This document shows positions 1-9,183 of a stretch of DNA of 64,000 bases, in pieces. The DNA comes from Pseudomonas sp. HS6. Its GTDB lineage: Bacteria; Pseudomonadota; Gammaproteobacteria; Pseudomonadales; Pseudomonadaceae. The number at the start of each line of letters is the position of its first letter. Within the stretch, counting starts at the first letter, position 1. The position numbers and the translations under genes were made by a program. Where the stretch lies: NCBI RefSeq assembly GCF_023375815.1, contig NZ_CP067412.1:744001-808000 (forward strand), written 5' to 3'. A model generated the notes under the pieces. It did no database searches and was not told where the DNA came from. It saw only the letters and a list, made by a program, of their open reading frames with translations.

Positions 1-1508
1 GCCCGGGCGCCGACAAGGCCGATATCCTGGCGACCTTCGACCTGGTCGACATTCCCGAAGCCAGCGCCTGGCTGGCCGAGCGCGACCTGGAAATCGACGG
101 CCCGTGCATTCTGCGCAGGGTCATCACCTCGGAAGGCCGCTCCCGTGGCTATATCAACGGCACGCCCTGCCCGCTCGGCGACCTCAAGGCCCTCGGCGAG
201 CTGCTGATCGACATCCACAGCCAGCACGAACACCAATCCCTGCTCAAGACGGATACCCACCGTCGCCTGCTCGACGAGTATGCCGGTGCCACCGATCTGG
301 CCCGACAGGTACAACTGGCCGCCCAGCGCTGGCGCCAGACCCGCCTGGAGCTAGAGCGCCTGTCCAACTCCGGCGACGAACAGCGCGCCCGCCATCAACT
401 GCTCAGCTATCAACTCGAAGAGCTGGAAAACCTCGGCCTCGGCGAGAACGAACTGGAAGATCTGGAGCAGGAACACAAGAACCTGACCAACGCCGAAACC
501 CTGCTGGGCATCTGCCGGCAAGTGGTCGAGCAATGCAGCGAAAGCGATTCCGGCAATGTGCTGAATGCGCTGACCGCCAGCCTCAATCGCCTGTCGAGCG
601 TGAACAACTCGATCGACGCATTGGGCGAAGCCAGCAGTTTGCTGACCAGCGCGCAGATCCAGGTCGAAGAGGCTGTCGGCGAACTCAACCGCTTCCTCGA
701 CAACTTCGACGCCGATCCGGCGCGCCTGCTGTATCTGGAAGAACGCCTGGACGCCATTTACACCCTGGCACGCAAGCACCGGATCCAGCCGACCGAAGTC
801 GCCGAGATGCAACAAAAATTGCTGGATGAAATCGAAACCCTCAACGCCAACGACGAATCCATCGAGCGCCTGGGCGAAGAACTTGCTTCGTATGCCCGTC
901 ATTATCAGGAAAAGGCTCGGGAGCTGAGCGATCTGCGCCATCAGGCTGCAGACAGCCTGGCCAGCGCAGTCGAACAAGAGATTCAAAGGCTCGGCATGCC
1001 CGGCGGGCGCTTCACCATCGAACTGCACCCCAACGCCAGTGGCGAACTTCTGCCCAACGGCCTCGAGCAGGTCGAACTACTGGTCAGCGCCAACCCCGGC
1101 CAACCATTAAAAGCCTTGGCGAAAGTGGCATCCGGCGGCGAACTCTCGCGGATCAGTCTGGCAATTCAGGTGATTACCGCCCAGACCTCGCGCGTCCCGA
1201 CACTGGTATTCGACGAAGTGGACGTAGGCATCGGCGGCCCGACGGCCGAGATTGTCGGCCAGCTATTGCGGCGCCTGGGCGAACGCGGACAAGTACTGAC
1301 CGTTACGCACTTGCCGCAAGTGGCAGCCCAGGGGCATCAGCATCTGTTCGTGCACAAGGTGCGAGGCGAACAGGCGACTCACACCGCCGTCTCGAAGCTG
1401 AGCAAAAGTGACCGCATAGAAGAAGTCGCGAGGATGCTCGGCGGCATTGATCTGACCAAAGAGTCTCTGGCGCACGCCAAAAAGATGGTGGTTACCGCAA
1501 AGGTTTAA
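1..1508 (+). CDS. recN: DNA repair ATPase RecN, 5' end outside the window
   Basis: RecN is an SMC-like ATPase acting in double-strand break repair. The reading frame is open from base 3, so about 501 residues are visible; the family is about 557 long, so the start and the N-terminal Walker A region lie upstream of the window. Visible are a long central coiled coil rich in Glu, Leu and Arg, then the ABC signature SGGELSRISLAI (near base 1132) and a Walker B segment LVFDEVDVGIGG (near base 1204), followed by the H-loop region with THLPQVA. A hairpin terminator follows 16 bases after the stop. Its position beside fur and bamE is the usual Pseudomonas order. Confidence 0.97.
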   Translation, partial: PGADKADILATFDLVDIPEASAWLAERDLEIDGPCILRRVITSEGRSRGYINGTPCPLGDLKALGELLIDIHSQHEHQSLLKTDTHRRLLDEYAGATDLARQVQLAAQRWRQTRLELERLSNSGDEQRARHQLLSYQLEELENLGLGENELEDLEQEHKNLTNAETLLGICRQVVEQCSESDSGNVLNALTASLNRLSSVNNSIDALGEASSLLTSAQIQVEEAVGELNRFLDNFDADPARLLYLEERLDAIYTLARKHRIQPTEVAEMQQKLLDEIETLNANDESIERLGEELASYARHYQEKARELSDLRHQAADSLASAVEQEIQRLGMPGGRFTIELHPNASGELLPNGLEQVELLVSANPGQPLKALAKVASGGELSRISLAIQVITAQTSRVPTLVFDEVDVGIGGPTAEIVGQLLRRLGERGQVLTVTHLPQVAAQGHQHLFVHKVRGEQATHTAVSKLSKSDRIEEVARMLGGIDLTKESLAHAKKMVVTAKV

Positions 1509-1523
1509 GCACGACAGAAAGCA

Positions 1524-1549
1524 CGAAGGCGACCCTTGGGTCGCCTTCG
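1524..1549 (+). terminator. recN terminator hairpin
   Basis: A 12-bp perfect stem (CGAAGGCGACCC with GGGTCGCCTTCG) and a 2-base loop lie between the convergent recN and fur genes. A TTCGTTTCG tail follows rather than a pure T-run, so termination strength is uncertain. Confidence 0.7.
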
Positions 1550-1583
1550 TTCGTTTCGCGAACCTGAAATTCGCGCGACATGC

Positions 1584-1988
1584 TTACTTTTTCTTGCGCA
1601 CGTACAGCACCAGGTTGTGATCCACCAACTCGACACCGTGCTCCTCGGCAATTGCCTTCTGGAGTTTTTCGATTTCGACGCTGACGAATTCGACAACCTC
1701 ACCGGTTTCCACGTTGACCATATGGTCGTGGTGGCCACCGTCGGCCAATTCGAATACCGCGTGACCGCCATCGAAGTTATGACGGACCACGAGGCCAGCC
1801 GCTTCGAACTGGGTCAGAACACGGTAAACCGTGGCCAGCCCGACGTCCTCGCCAGCTTCCATCAACGCCTTGTAGACGTCCTCGGCACTCATGTGACGCT
1901 GCTCGGTAGAGTCGAGCATTTGCAGGATCTTGACCCGTGGCAGGGTCACTTTGAGGCCGGCTTTGCGTAGTTCGCTATTTTCAACCAT
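1584..1988 (-). CDS. fur: Ferric uptake regulator Fur
   Basis: Global iron-responsive repressor. The 134 residues match the usual Fur length. The winged-helix DNA-binding half comes first (RKAGLKVTLPRVKILQML, then SAEDVYKALMEAGEDVGLATVYRVL), followed by the metal-binding dimerisation half with GGHHDHMVNVETGEVVEF. The His-rich GGHHDHM segment is the classical Fur site. The gene is divergent from bamE across about 97 bases, the usual Pseudomonas arrangement. I saw no clear 19-bp Fur box in that gap. Confidence 0.97.
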   Translation of the reverse strand: MVENSELRKAGLKVTLPRVKILQMLDSTEQRHMSAEDVYKALMEAGEDVGLATVYRVLTQFEAAGLVVRHNFDGGHAVFELADGGHHDHMVNVETGEVVEFVSVEIEKLQKAIAEEHGVELVDHNLVLYVRKKK

Positions 1989-2085
1989 GGTCAGCTTTCT
2001 CGCGATGCTGCTTCGCAGCTTCTCTTAATGCGGGTATGATCGGCGTTTACGTTGTCCCAGCCAAGATAGTGGAAGTCGCCCACCG

Positions 2086-2613
2086 ATGCAAAACACCAAG
2101 CTCTTGCTAACCAGTTTCACCTTTGTGGGACTGCTCGCACTCGCCGGTTGTTCATTCCCCGGGGTTTACAAAATCGACATCCAGCAGGGCAATGTCGTCA
2201 CGCAGGACATGATAGACCAGTTACGCCCGGGAATGACCCGGCCGCAAGTACGGTTTATCATGGGCAACCCTCTGCTTGTCGACACGTTCCATGCCAATCG
2301 CTGGGATTATCTGTACAGCCTGCAACCTGGTGGCGGTGAACGCCAGCAGGAACGCATGAGTGTAATTTTCGACTCTAACGACCGCCTTGTCAGCCTGTCC
2401 GGTGACTTCATGCCGGGCGTGAGCCGTGACGAAGCCATTCTCGGCAAGGACAGTGGCACCAGCGTGACCGCTCCCGCTGAAAACGCCGAGAAGCCAAAAC
2501 CGGAAAAACCGGTCAAGCCAGGCTCCTTGCTGGATCAGATCCAGAAGGACGTCGATGGTGTGGAAACCGTTCCGGTTCCGACACCAGAACCGCTGGACAC
2601 CTCGCCGCAATAA
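2086..2613 (+). CDS. bamE: Outer membrane assembly lipoprotein BamE (OmlA/SmpA)
   Basis: Lipoprotein part of the BAM complex that inserts beta-barrel proteins. The signal peptide ends in the lipobox LAGC at about residues 19-22, so mature Cys22 would be lipidated. The SmpA/OmlA domain follows with [18 protein letters not shown] and the RFIMGNP motif, then [17 protein letters not shown]. At 175 residues it is longer than the enterobacterial protein; the extra part is a C-terminal Pro/Lys/Glu-rich tail ([12 protein letters not shown]) plus a short helix, as in other Pseudomonas OmlA proteins. Confidence 0.95.
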   Translation: MQNTKLLLTSFTFVGLLALAGCSFPGVYKIDIQQGNVVTQDMIDQLRPGMTRPQVRFIMGNPLLVDTFHANRWDYLYSLQPGGGERQQERMSVIFDSNDRLVSLSGDFMPGVSRDEAILGKDSGTSVTAPAENAEKPKPEKPVKPGSLLDQIQKDVDGVETVPVPTPEPLDTSPQ

Positions 2614-2622
2614 TTTGCGACG

Positions 2623-2657
2623 CAATAAAAAACCCGGAAATTCCGGGTTTTTTATTG
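2623..2657. terminator. Bidirectional terminator between bamE and rnfH
   Basis: A nearly perfect palindrome with an A-run on the left and a T-run on the right (core CCCGGAA/TTCCGGG flanked by AAAAAA and TTTTTT). It can serve both convergent transcripts. Confidence 0.93.
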
Positions 2658-2673
2658 CCTGCAGATTGGTGCG

Positions 2674-2988
2674 TCACTGATTTCTGGCTTTAGCCTCGGC
2701 AGCCTTGGCGGCCCGCAATCGGCGCACCTCTTTCGGATCAGCCAGCAGCGGTCGGTAGATTTCGAGGCGATCCCCCGCCTGAACAACCCGCACATCCGGA
2801 TCGGCAACCACTTTACCGAAAATCCCGACCGGACAACCGGCCAGATCCAGCTCAGGAAATTCGGCATCAATGCCGCTGGCCGACAGCGCAGCACGAACCG
2901 TTGAGCCTTCTGCCACGCTGATCGTACGCAACACCTGACGCTCAACCGCCGCATACACCACTTCTATTTCGATCACCGGCTCAACCAT
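2674..2988 (-). CDS. rnfH: RnfH family ubiquitin-like protein
   Basis: Small protein of the RnfH/UPF0125 family, with a beta-grasp fold; its role is not well established. The 104 residues start at MVEPVIEIEVVYA, contain CPVGIFGKVVADPDVRVVQAGDRLEIYRPLLADPKEVRR, the typical C-terminal family signature, and end in a basic Ala-rich tail. The start at 2988 is preferred over upstream frame-open codons because the family begins here; it overlaps the end of ratA by 8 bases, indicating translational coupling. The ratA-rnfH order is conserved in gammaproteobacteria. Confidence 0.92.
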   Translation of the reverse strand: MVEPVIEIEVVYAAVERQVLRTISVAEGSTVRAALSASGIDAEFPELDLAGCPVGIFGKVVADPDVRVVQAGDRLEIYRPLLADPKEVRRLRAAKAAEAKARNQ

Positions 2989-3415
2989 GCATCTGCTTGG
3001 CGCGCTGACAGAATGCATCCACCAGTGTGTTCGCTGCCTGATTGAACAGCGGCCCGAGCGTGGCACGCACCAAGGGCCCGGCATAATCGAAGGACAGATC
3101 AAGGCTGATCTTGCAGGCTTTCTCGTTCAACACCTTGAACACCCAGACACCGTGCAACTGATTGAACGGACCTTCCTCGAGGTTCATTTCGATCGATTGT
3201 CCCGGCACCAGGGTATTGCGTGTCACGAAGTGCTGACTGAGGCCGCCCTTGGCCACACCGACACTGGCGCGCATGTGTTCAGGCGAGCTCTCCAGGACCT
3301 CTGCTGACGAGCACCACGGCAGAAACTCCGGGTAACGCGCCACGTCATTGACCAGGTCATAGAGAAATTGCGCCGGGTAAGGCAGCAGCGCTGATCGTTG
3401 AATATGTGTCGTCAT
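2981..3415 (-). CDS. ratA: RatA-like START-domain toxin / coenzyme Q-binding protein
   Basis: START/polyketide-cyclase-like protein. In E. coli RatA is reported to interfere with 70S ribosome association, and its relatives (Coq10 family) bind ubiquinone. The 144 residues from MTTHIQRSALL contain the family motif YPAQFLYDLVNDVARYPEFLPWC and a hydrophobic cavity-type pattern, ending at FCQRAKQMHG. An upstream in-frame Met at 3445 would add ten residues unlike the family. It sits 7 bases after the symporter gene and overlaps rnfH. Confidence 0.92.
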   Translation of the reverse strand: MTTHIQRSALLPYPAQFLYDLVNDVARYPEFLPWCSSAEVLESSPEHMRASVGVAKGGLSQHFVTRNTLVPGQSIEMNLEEGPFNQLHGVWVFKVLNEKACKISLDLSFDYAGPLVRATLGPLFNQAANTLVDAFCQRAKQMHG

Positions 3416-3422
3416 GTAAGCG

Positions 3423-4826
3423 TCACTTCCAGAGCTGGGTGGCAAACACTACAAGAATGCCGATGGGCGCCACATAGCGCATCAAGAACAGAGACAAGGC
3501 GAACAGCGCGGGGCTGCGAATCGACAATTCGTCGCGCACTGCGTCTCGCCCCATCACCCATCCGGCAAACAGCACAAAGCACAGCCCGCCGAGCGGCAGC
3601 ATGATCCGCGAGGTGAAGAAGTCGATCACACCAAAGAAGTCCAGACCGCCTGCGGCACCCCATTGGTAGAGATGGAACATCCCGCCTTCGTTCACGAAAA
3701 ATTTCGCTTCCTTCCAGATATTGAAGGAAAACACCGTGCCCAAGCCGACAAACCAGCAGGTGAACGCCAACCAGAATGTCACCCAAGCACGACTGATTTT
3801 AGTCCGCTCGACCAGATAGGCGACCATTGGCTCCAGCAGGGAAATCGCCGAACTCCAGGCAGCGATAGCTACCAGTACGAAGAACACCACGCCCATCAAC
3901 TGGCCGAACAGCACGTTACCGAAAGCAAATGGCAGGCTGACGAACATCAGCCCCGGGCCTTCGCTCGGGTTCAAACCGCCAGCGAACACAATCGGAAACA
4001 AGGCCAGACCGGCCACCAGCGAAACGAAGGTATCGAGCAGCGCCACACCCACAACGGTGCCGGACAGCGAGGCTTCCTTCGTCATGTAAGCGCCGTAGAT
4101 CATGATCGAGCCCACGCCCACGCTCAGGGAAAAGAACGCGTGGCCCATGGCCGGCAACAAGCCGTCGAGGACTTTTTCCGGATGGAAGTCGAACATGAAA
4201 TGCACGCCTTCCATGAAATGCCCGGTGGTCATGCTGTAGCCCAGCAGGACGAGGACCATCACAAACAACAGCGGCATCATGATCCGCAGACTGCGCTCAA
4301 GCCCGGCGACCACGCCTTTGGCGATCACCACGGCGGACAGCAGCATGAATACCGTGTGCCACAGCGTGATGCGCCAAGGGTCGGCGATGACATTACCGAA
4401 ATAGGCACCGACCTGATCGGCCGTCGCGCCCTGGAAGTCCCCGCGCCCCATATCAATGATGTAATCCAGCGACCAACCGCCGACGACACTATAGAAAGAC
4501 AGGATCAGCAACGCCGTGATCATCCCGGCGAACGCGCCCCACGACCACTTGCCCGAATGCCCGGCTTCGATTGCCAGCACCTTGAGGGCGTTGGCCGGGC
4601 TCAATCGAGCACGCCGGCCAATCAGGGTTTCCGCGAGCATCACCGGAATGCCGATCAGCGCGATGCAGGCCAGAAACATCAGCACGAAGGCGCCGCCACC
4701 GTAGACCCCGACCATGTAGGGGAACTTCCAGATGCTGCCCAATCCCACGGCCGAACCGGTCGCGGCGAATATGAAAACCCAGCGGCTAGCCCAACTGCCG
4801 TGGACAGAAACCTTGTCTGTCGACAT
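3423..4826 (-). CDS. Sodium-dependent neurotransmitter-symporter (NSS) family transporter
   Basis: LeuT-fold Na+-coupled inner-membrane transporter, probably for amino acids; the substrate cannot be read from sequence. The 467 residues carry 11-12 hydrophobic segments. TM1 has the unwound substrate/sodium motif: GSAVGLGSIWKFPYMVGVYGG near residues 22-42. The sequence EASLSGTVVGVALLDTFVSLVAGLALFP corresponds to the TM6-TM7 region. It is the first gene of an apparent symporter-ratA-rnfH transcription unit, divergent from smpB. Confidence 0.93.
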   Translation of the reverse strand: MSTDKVSVHGSWASRWVFIFAATGSAVGLGSIWKFPYMVGVYGGGAFVLMFLACIALIGIPVMLAETLIGRRARLSPANALKVLAIEAGHSGKWSWGAFAGMITALLILSFYSVVGGWSLDYIIDMGRGDFQGATADQVGAYFGNVIADPWRITLWHTVFMLLSAVVIAKGVVAGLERSLRIMMPLLFVMVLVLLGYSMTTGHFMEGVHFMFDFHPEKVLDGLLPAMGHAFFSLSVGVGSIMIYGAYMTKEASLSGTVVGVALLDTFVSLVAGLALFPIVFAGGLNPSEGPGLMFVSLPFAFGNVLFGQLMGVVFFVLVAIAAWSSAISLLEPMVAYLVERTKISRAWVTFWLAFTCWFVGLGTVFSFNIWKEAKFFVNEGGMFHLYQWGAAGGLDFFGVIDFFTSRIMLPLGGLCFVLFAGWVMGRDAVRDELSIRSPALFALSLFLMRYVAPIGILVVFATQLWK

Positions 4827-4945
4827 CGTTTATCACGCCCAAGCGTTAGAAAAAGAGGCCGCATTGTCCGGGATTCACTCAACCTGCTCAAGCACGCAGC
4901 ATCACCGTAGCCGACAGCCGTTTATCTCCATATAATGCCGCCCCT

Positions 4946-5428
4946 ATGGCTAAACAGAAGAAACACCCAACAGGGACCATCGCGCAGAACAAAAAGGCGC
5001 GACACGATTACTTCATCGAGCACAAGTTCGAGGCTGGTCTGGTCCTGGCCGGCTGGGAAGTAAAAAGTCTGCGGGCAAGCAAGCTGCAACTGGTCGACAG
5101 TTACGTCCTGCTCAAGGATGGCGAAGCCTGGCTGCTTGGCAGCCACATCACGCCGCTGATGACCGCCAGCACCCACGTCATCGCTGACCCGGTCCGCACC
5201 CGGAAGCTGCTGCTCAACCGGCGCGAGCTGGAGAAGCTGGCCGCCGCCGTGCAGCAGAAGGGTTATGCCTGCGTATGCCTGTCCTGGTACTGGAGCAAGC
5301 ACATGGTCAAGTGCGAGATCGCTCTGGGCAAGGGCAAGAAGGAATACGACAAGCGTGATACCGAGCGCGAACGCGATGCCGGGCGCGAGTTGCAGCGTGC
5401 GGTGCGCAACAAGGGCAAGGAAGACTGA
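4946..5428 (+). CDS. smpB: SsrA-binding protein SmpB
   Basis: Binds tmRNA and brings it to stalled ribosomes for trans-translation. The 160 residues begin [25 protein letters not shown] and contain the OB-fold core [19 protein letters not shown], the [11 protein letters not shown] helix and the basic tail [20 protein letters not shown] that enters the decoding centre. Its partner RNA ssrA is on the same strand at 14629-15018, separated from it by the lactate locus. Confidence 0.97.
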   Translation: MAKQKKHPTGTIAQNKKARHDYFIEHKFEAGLVLAGWEVKSLRASKLQLVDSYVLLKDGEAWLLGSHITPLMTASTHVIADPVRTRKLLLNRRELEKLAAAVQQKGYACVCLSWYWSKHMVKCEIALGKGKKEYDKRDTERERDAGRELQRAVRNKGKED

Positions 5429-5449
5429 TTCCTCTGCCTGAATGATCGC

Positions 5450-5468
5450 TCCCGCGTTCTGCGCGGGA
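5450..5468. terminator. Short hairpin between convergent smpB and lldR
   Basis: CCCGCG and CGCGGG arms around a short loop. No strong T-run is present on either side, so this is a weak terminator call. Confidence 0.45.
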
Positions 5469-5484
5469 ACGGTCATGCCTGAAC

Positions 5485-6252
5485 CTACATCCCCTTGCGT
5501 CGCTCGGCCCGAGCCACGCGCTGAACTTCCTGACGCACCTCTTCCAGCACTTCCTGTACATACAGAATGTGTCGACTGGAAACCTCTCGCGCCTGCTCTG
5601 CACGACCTTCGATAATCGACTGGTACAGTTCCCGATGCTGAGTGATCAGCATGTCGCGAGTTTCCGTGCGTTGCTTGTACATGCCGCCAATGTTGGTCAC
5701 CACGTTGCGCTTGAGCAGGTCGAACAACCCGCGAATGGTGTGCAGCAACACTGCGTTGTGACTGGCCTCGGCGATTGCCAGATGAAATTTCGCGTCGGCC
5801 GCCCCCTCCTCCGCCCGACTCACTTCGTCATGGCGCGAGTAACAATCCTGTAGTTCTTCGAACGCCGCGGTCAGCCGCTCGCGATCCACATCGGTGGCGC
5901 GCAATGCTGCGTAATAGGCACACGATGCCTCCAGTGTGTGGCGAAACTCCAGCAGATCGCGCTGAGCCTCCGGATTGCTTTCCAGCAATTGCAGCAATGG
6001 ATCACTGAAGGTCGAGCCCAGGCTTTCCACCACGTAATTGCCGCCGCCCTGCTTGCTGACCAACAGCCCCTTGGCCGCCAGTTTCTGGATTGCCTCACGC
6101 AACGAAGGCCGGGACACGCCGAACTGCTCCGCCAATGTGCGCTCGGCCGGCAGGCGCTCGCCGGACCTCAATGTCCCTTCGAGGATCATCCCCTCAAGCC
6201 GCTCGACAATATCGTCAGACAAACGGCGCTGACGTATCTGATCAAACCCCAT
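5485..6252 (-). CDS. lldR: GntR/FadR-family lactate regulator LldR
   Basis: FadR-subfamily regulator of lactate use. The N-terminal winged helix (about residues 10-75) shows LRSGERLPAERTLAEQFGVSRPSLREAIQKL with the wing KQGGGNYV. The C-terminal FCD ligand/metal domain carries EFRHTLEASCAYYAALRAT, FHLAIAEASHNAVL and the final HILYVQEVLEEV. The 255 residues fit the family. It is divergent from lldP, with a TTGGT-N3-ACCAA palindrome in the shared 260-bp region, which makes LldR the likely local repressor. Confidence 0.92.
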   Translation of the reverse strand: MGFDQIRQRRLSDDIVERLEGMILEGTLRSGERLPAERTLAEQFGVSRPSLREAIQKLAAKGLLVSKQGGGNYVVESLGSTFSDPLLQLLESNPEAQRDLLEFRHTLEASCAYYAALRATDVDRERLTAAFEELQDCYSRHDEVSRAEEGAADAKFHLAIAEASHNAVLLHTIRGLFDLLKRNVVTNIGGMYKQRTETRDMLITQHRELYQSIIEGRAEQAREVSSRHILYVQEVLEEVRQEVQRVARAERRKGM

Positions 6253-6443
6253 TACTCAATTCTCCACGATCCCGACCACTCGCCGGGCTCTCTATTCTGG
6301 CCTATCGGCGCCTTGCCGACACCTGCCAGATGAAACGCCCCGGACCGGATCAGATCGAGCCTGCACCGGTCATTCGACAAAAGTTTTAGGGCGGCAAATT
6401 GACACACCGACATCAAGGCTTTTACCCTAGCCAACAGCGATTG

Positions 6444-6464
6444 TAAATTGGTCTTACCAATTAA
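6444..6464. promoter_or_regulatory. Probable LldR operator in the lldR-lldP intergenic region
   Basis: Arms AATTGGT and ACCAATT flank a CTT spacer. This matches the TGGT-N3-ACCA pattern bound by FadR-family lactate/pyruvate regulators. It lies 50 bases before the lldP start. The rest of the 260-base gap shows no other clear signal. Confidence 0.75.
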
Positions 6465-6513
6465 CCAAGAACGCTGACAGTGCCTGACCAACAACAATTA
6501 GGGGCCACCCCAT

Positions 6514-8208
6514 ATGCAAACCTGGCAACAGCTTTACAGCCCGCTCGGCAGTCTCGGCGTGTCCGCACTCGCGGCCGTCATCCCCATCGTTTTCTTCTTT
6601 CTTGCCCTTGCGGTGTTCCGCCTCAAAGGCCATGTCGCCGGCAGCATCACGCTGGCCCTGGCGATCCTTGTGGCGATCTTTGCGTTCCAGATGCCGGTCG
6701 ACATGGCGTTCGCCGCCGCAGGCTATGGTTTCGCCTATGGTCTGTGGCCGATTGCCTGGATCATTGTCGCGGCGGTGTTTCTGTACAAACTGACGGTTAA
6801 GAGCGGTCAGTTCGAAGTCATCCGCAGCTCGGTCCTGTCGATCACCGATGACCAGCGCTTGCAGGTGCTGCTGATCGGTTTCTGCTTCGGCGCCTTCCTC
6901 GAAGGTGCAGCCGGTTTCGGCGCGCCCGTGGCGATTACCGCTGCGCTGCTCGTAGGCCTGGGCTTCAACCCGCTGTACGCCGCCGGTCTGTGCCTGATTG
7001 CCAACACCGCACCGGTCGCGTTCGGCGCCTTGGGAATTCCGATCATCGTCGCCGGGCAAGTCACCGGTATCGACGCGTTCAAGATTGGCGCCATGACCGG
7101 CCGCCAACTGCCGCTGCTATCGCTGTTCGTGCCGTTCTGGCTGGTGTTCATGATGGACGGCCTGCGCGGCGTGCGTGAAACCTGGCCAGCCGCACTGGTT
7201 GCCGGGCTTAGTTTCGCCGTGACCCAGTACTTCACCTCGAATTTCATCGGCCCGGAACTGCCGGATATCACCTCGGCCCTGGCCAGCCTGATCTCGCTGA
7301 CCCTGTTCCTGAAAGTCTGGCAACCAAAACGCACCGCAGGTGCACAGATCGCCGGTGCGACCTCGAACGTGGCGGTCACCGCCAGCGCCGGCGGTTTCGG
7401 CCAGCAACGCACCACCATCGCTTCGCCCTACAGCCTCGGGGAGATTTTCAAGGCCTGGTCACCGTTCCTGATCCTCACCGTGCTGGTCACCATCTGGACC
7501 CTCAAACCGTTCAAGGCAATGTTCGCCGCCGGCGGCTCGATGTACGCCTGGGTATTCAACTTCGCGATCCCGCACCTGGATCAACTGGTGATCAAGACTG
7601 CACCGATCGTCGCGACGCCGACCGCCATTCCGGCCGTGTTCAAGCTCGACCCGATCTCCGCCACCGGCACGGCGATTTTCTTCTCGGCGCTGATCTCGAT
7701 GGTCATCCTGAAGATCAATTTCAAAATTGGTCTGACCACTCTGAAAGAAACTTTCTACGAACTGCGCTGGCCAATTCTGTCGATCGGCATGGTGCTGGCG
7801 TTCGCCTTCGTGACCAACTATTCCGGCATGTCTTCGACCATGGCCCTGGTGCTGGCAGCGACCGGTGCGGCATTCCCGTTCTTCTCGCCGTTCCTGGGTT
7901 GGCTGGGCGTGTTCCTCACCGGTTCCGATACCTCGTCCAACGCGCTGTTCAGTTCGCTGCAAGCGACCACCGCGCATCAGATCGGGGTCAACGACACCTT
8001 GCTTGTGGCGGCCAATACCAGCGGCGGCGTGACCGGCAAAATGATTTCGCCACAATCGATCGCAGTGGCCTGCGCCGCGACCGGGCTGGTGGGCAAGGAA
8101 TCCGATCTGTTCCGCTTCACCCTCAAGCACAGCCTATTCTTTGCAACGATTGTCGGCCTGATCACCCTGGCTCAGGCCTACTGGTTCACCGGCATGCTGG
8201 TGCATTAA
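6514..8208 (+). CDS. lldP: L-lactate permease
   Basis: Proton-coupled lactate/glycolate importer of the LctP family in the inner membrane. The 564 residues and many transmembrane segments fit the family. Characteristic motifs are [20 protein letters not shown] near residue 125 and the C-terminal [19 protein letters not shown] followed by [20 protein letters not shown]. It is the first gene of the lactate unit. A GC-rich hairpin 26 bases after the stop separates it from lutA. Confidence 0.96.
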   Translation: MQTWQQLYSPLGSLGVSALAAVIPIVFFFLALAVFRLKGHVAGSITLALAILVAIFAFQMPVDMAFAAAGYGFAYGLWPIAWIIVAAVFLYKLTVKSGQFEVIRSSVLSITDDQRLQVLLIGFCFGAFLEGAAGFGAPVAITAALLVGLGFNPLYAAGLCLIANTAPVAFGALGIPIIVAGQVTGIDAFKIGAMTGRQLPLLSLFVPFWLVFMMDGLRGVRETWPAALVAGLSFAVTQYFTSNFIGPELPDITSALASLISLTLFLKVWQPKRTAGAQIAGATSNVAVTASAGGFGQQRTTIASPYSLGEIFKAWSPFLILTVLVTIWTLKPFKAMFAAGGSMYAWVFNFAIPHLDQLVIKTAPIVATPTAIPAVFKLDPISATGTAIFFSALISMVILKINFKIGLTTLKETFYELRWPILSIGMVLAFAFVTNYSGMSSTMALVLAATGAAFPFFSPFLGWLGVFLTGSDTSSNALFSSLQATTAHQIGVNDTLLVAANTSGGVTGKMISPQSIAVACAATGLVGKESDLFRFTLKHSLFFATIVGLITLAQAYWFTGMLVH

Positions 8209-8233
8209 GACCACAAGCGACATGGAAATAACC

Positions 8234-8258
8234 GACGCCGGTTCGTGATTCCGGCGTC
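8234..8258 (+). promoter_or_regulatory. Intercistronic hairpin after lldP
   Basis: GACGCCGG and CCGGCGTC pair across a 9-base loop without a T-run. It may stabilise or partially separate the permease message from the downstream oxidase genes. Confidence 0.5.
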
Positions 8259-8358
8259 AGCAATTCACAACCCGGTCTGTAAGGCTGCTGAAAGCAACGC
8301 GCTCTATATTCGGCAGCCTCAACAGACGAATAACCGGGCCCACCCGGAGACACGCCTG

Positions 8359-9183
8359 ATGAGCGAGCTTTTTTACAACGCTGTGCCCAACGCCACTCGC
8401 GTTGCACCGCCACTGCCCGAACCCCGGCAATACCCGAGCGAGAAACCGTCGCGGGTCTACCTGTTCGGCACCTGCGTGGTTGACCTGTTTTATCCCGAAG
8501 CCGGGATGGACGCGATCCACTTGCTGGAGCGCGAGGGCATTCGGGTCGACTACCCGCAAGGGCAGAGCTGCTGCGGACAACCGGCCTACACCTCGGGGTA
8601 TACCGAGCAGGCACGGACGGTGGCGCGCTCGCAACTGGCGCTGTTTGCCGGCGATTTTCCGGTGGTAGTGCCGTCAGGCTCCTGCGCAGGAATGCTGCGC
8701 GAGCATTACGCCGACTTGTTCAAGGACGAGCCGGAAACGTTGAAACAGGTTCAGGCCCTCGCGGCTCGCACCTATGAGCTGGCCGAGTTCCTGCTGTTCG
8801 TCTGCAAGGTGCAGCTCAAGGACAGCGGCGAGCCGGTCAAAGTGGCGCTGCACACCTCGTGTTCGGCGCGACGGGAAATGAATACCCACCTGCACGGCCG
8901 CGAGTTGTTGGCGCAGTTGAGCAACGTGGAACGGGTCAATCACGACCATGAAAGCGAATGCTGTGGCTTCGGTGGGACATTCAGCGTCCGTATGCCAGAC
9001 ATTTCCGGCGCGATGGTGGCTGACAAGACCCGAGCGTTGAAGGAATCCGGCGCGCATCAGGTACTCAGTGCCGATTGCGGCTGCTTGATGAACATCAACG
9101 GCTCGCTGGAAAAACAGAAGGAAGCGCTGCGCGGGCAACACCTGGCGAGCTTCCTCTGGCAACGAACCGGAGGTGCCCGATGA
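8359..9183 (+). CDS. lutA: L-lactate oxidation Fe-S subunit LutA/LldE
   Basis: One of three proteins that together oxidise L-lactate to pyruvate without NAD. The protein has two CCG (cysteine-rich) domains: the first around residues 60-75 (GQSCCGQPAYTSGYTEQ) and the second around 195-205 (ESECCGFGGTFSV). The start at 8359 is chosen because a GGAGA ribosome site precedes MSELFYN and the family begins here, giving 274 residues. The stop overlaps the lutB start (ATGA). Confidence 0.94.
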   Translation: MSELFYNAVPNATRVAPPLPEPRQYPSEKPSRVYLFGTCVVDLFYPEAGMDAIHLLEREGIRVDYPQGQSCCGQPAYTSGYTEQARTVARSQLALFAGDFPVVVPSGSCAGMLREHYADLFKDEPETLKQVQALAARTYELAEFLLFVCKVQLKDSGEPVKVALHTSCSARREMNTHLHGRELLAQLSNVERVNHDHESECCGFGGTFSVRMPDISGAMVADKTRALKESGAHQVLSADCGCLMNINGSLEKQKEALRGQHLASFLWQRTGGAR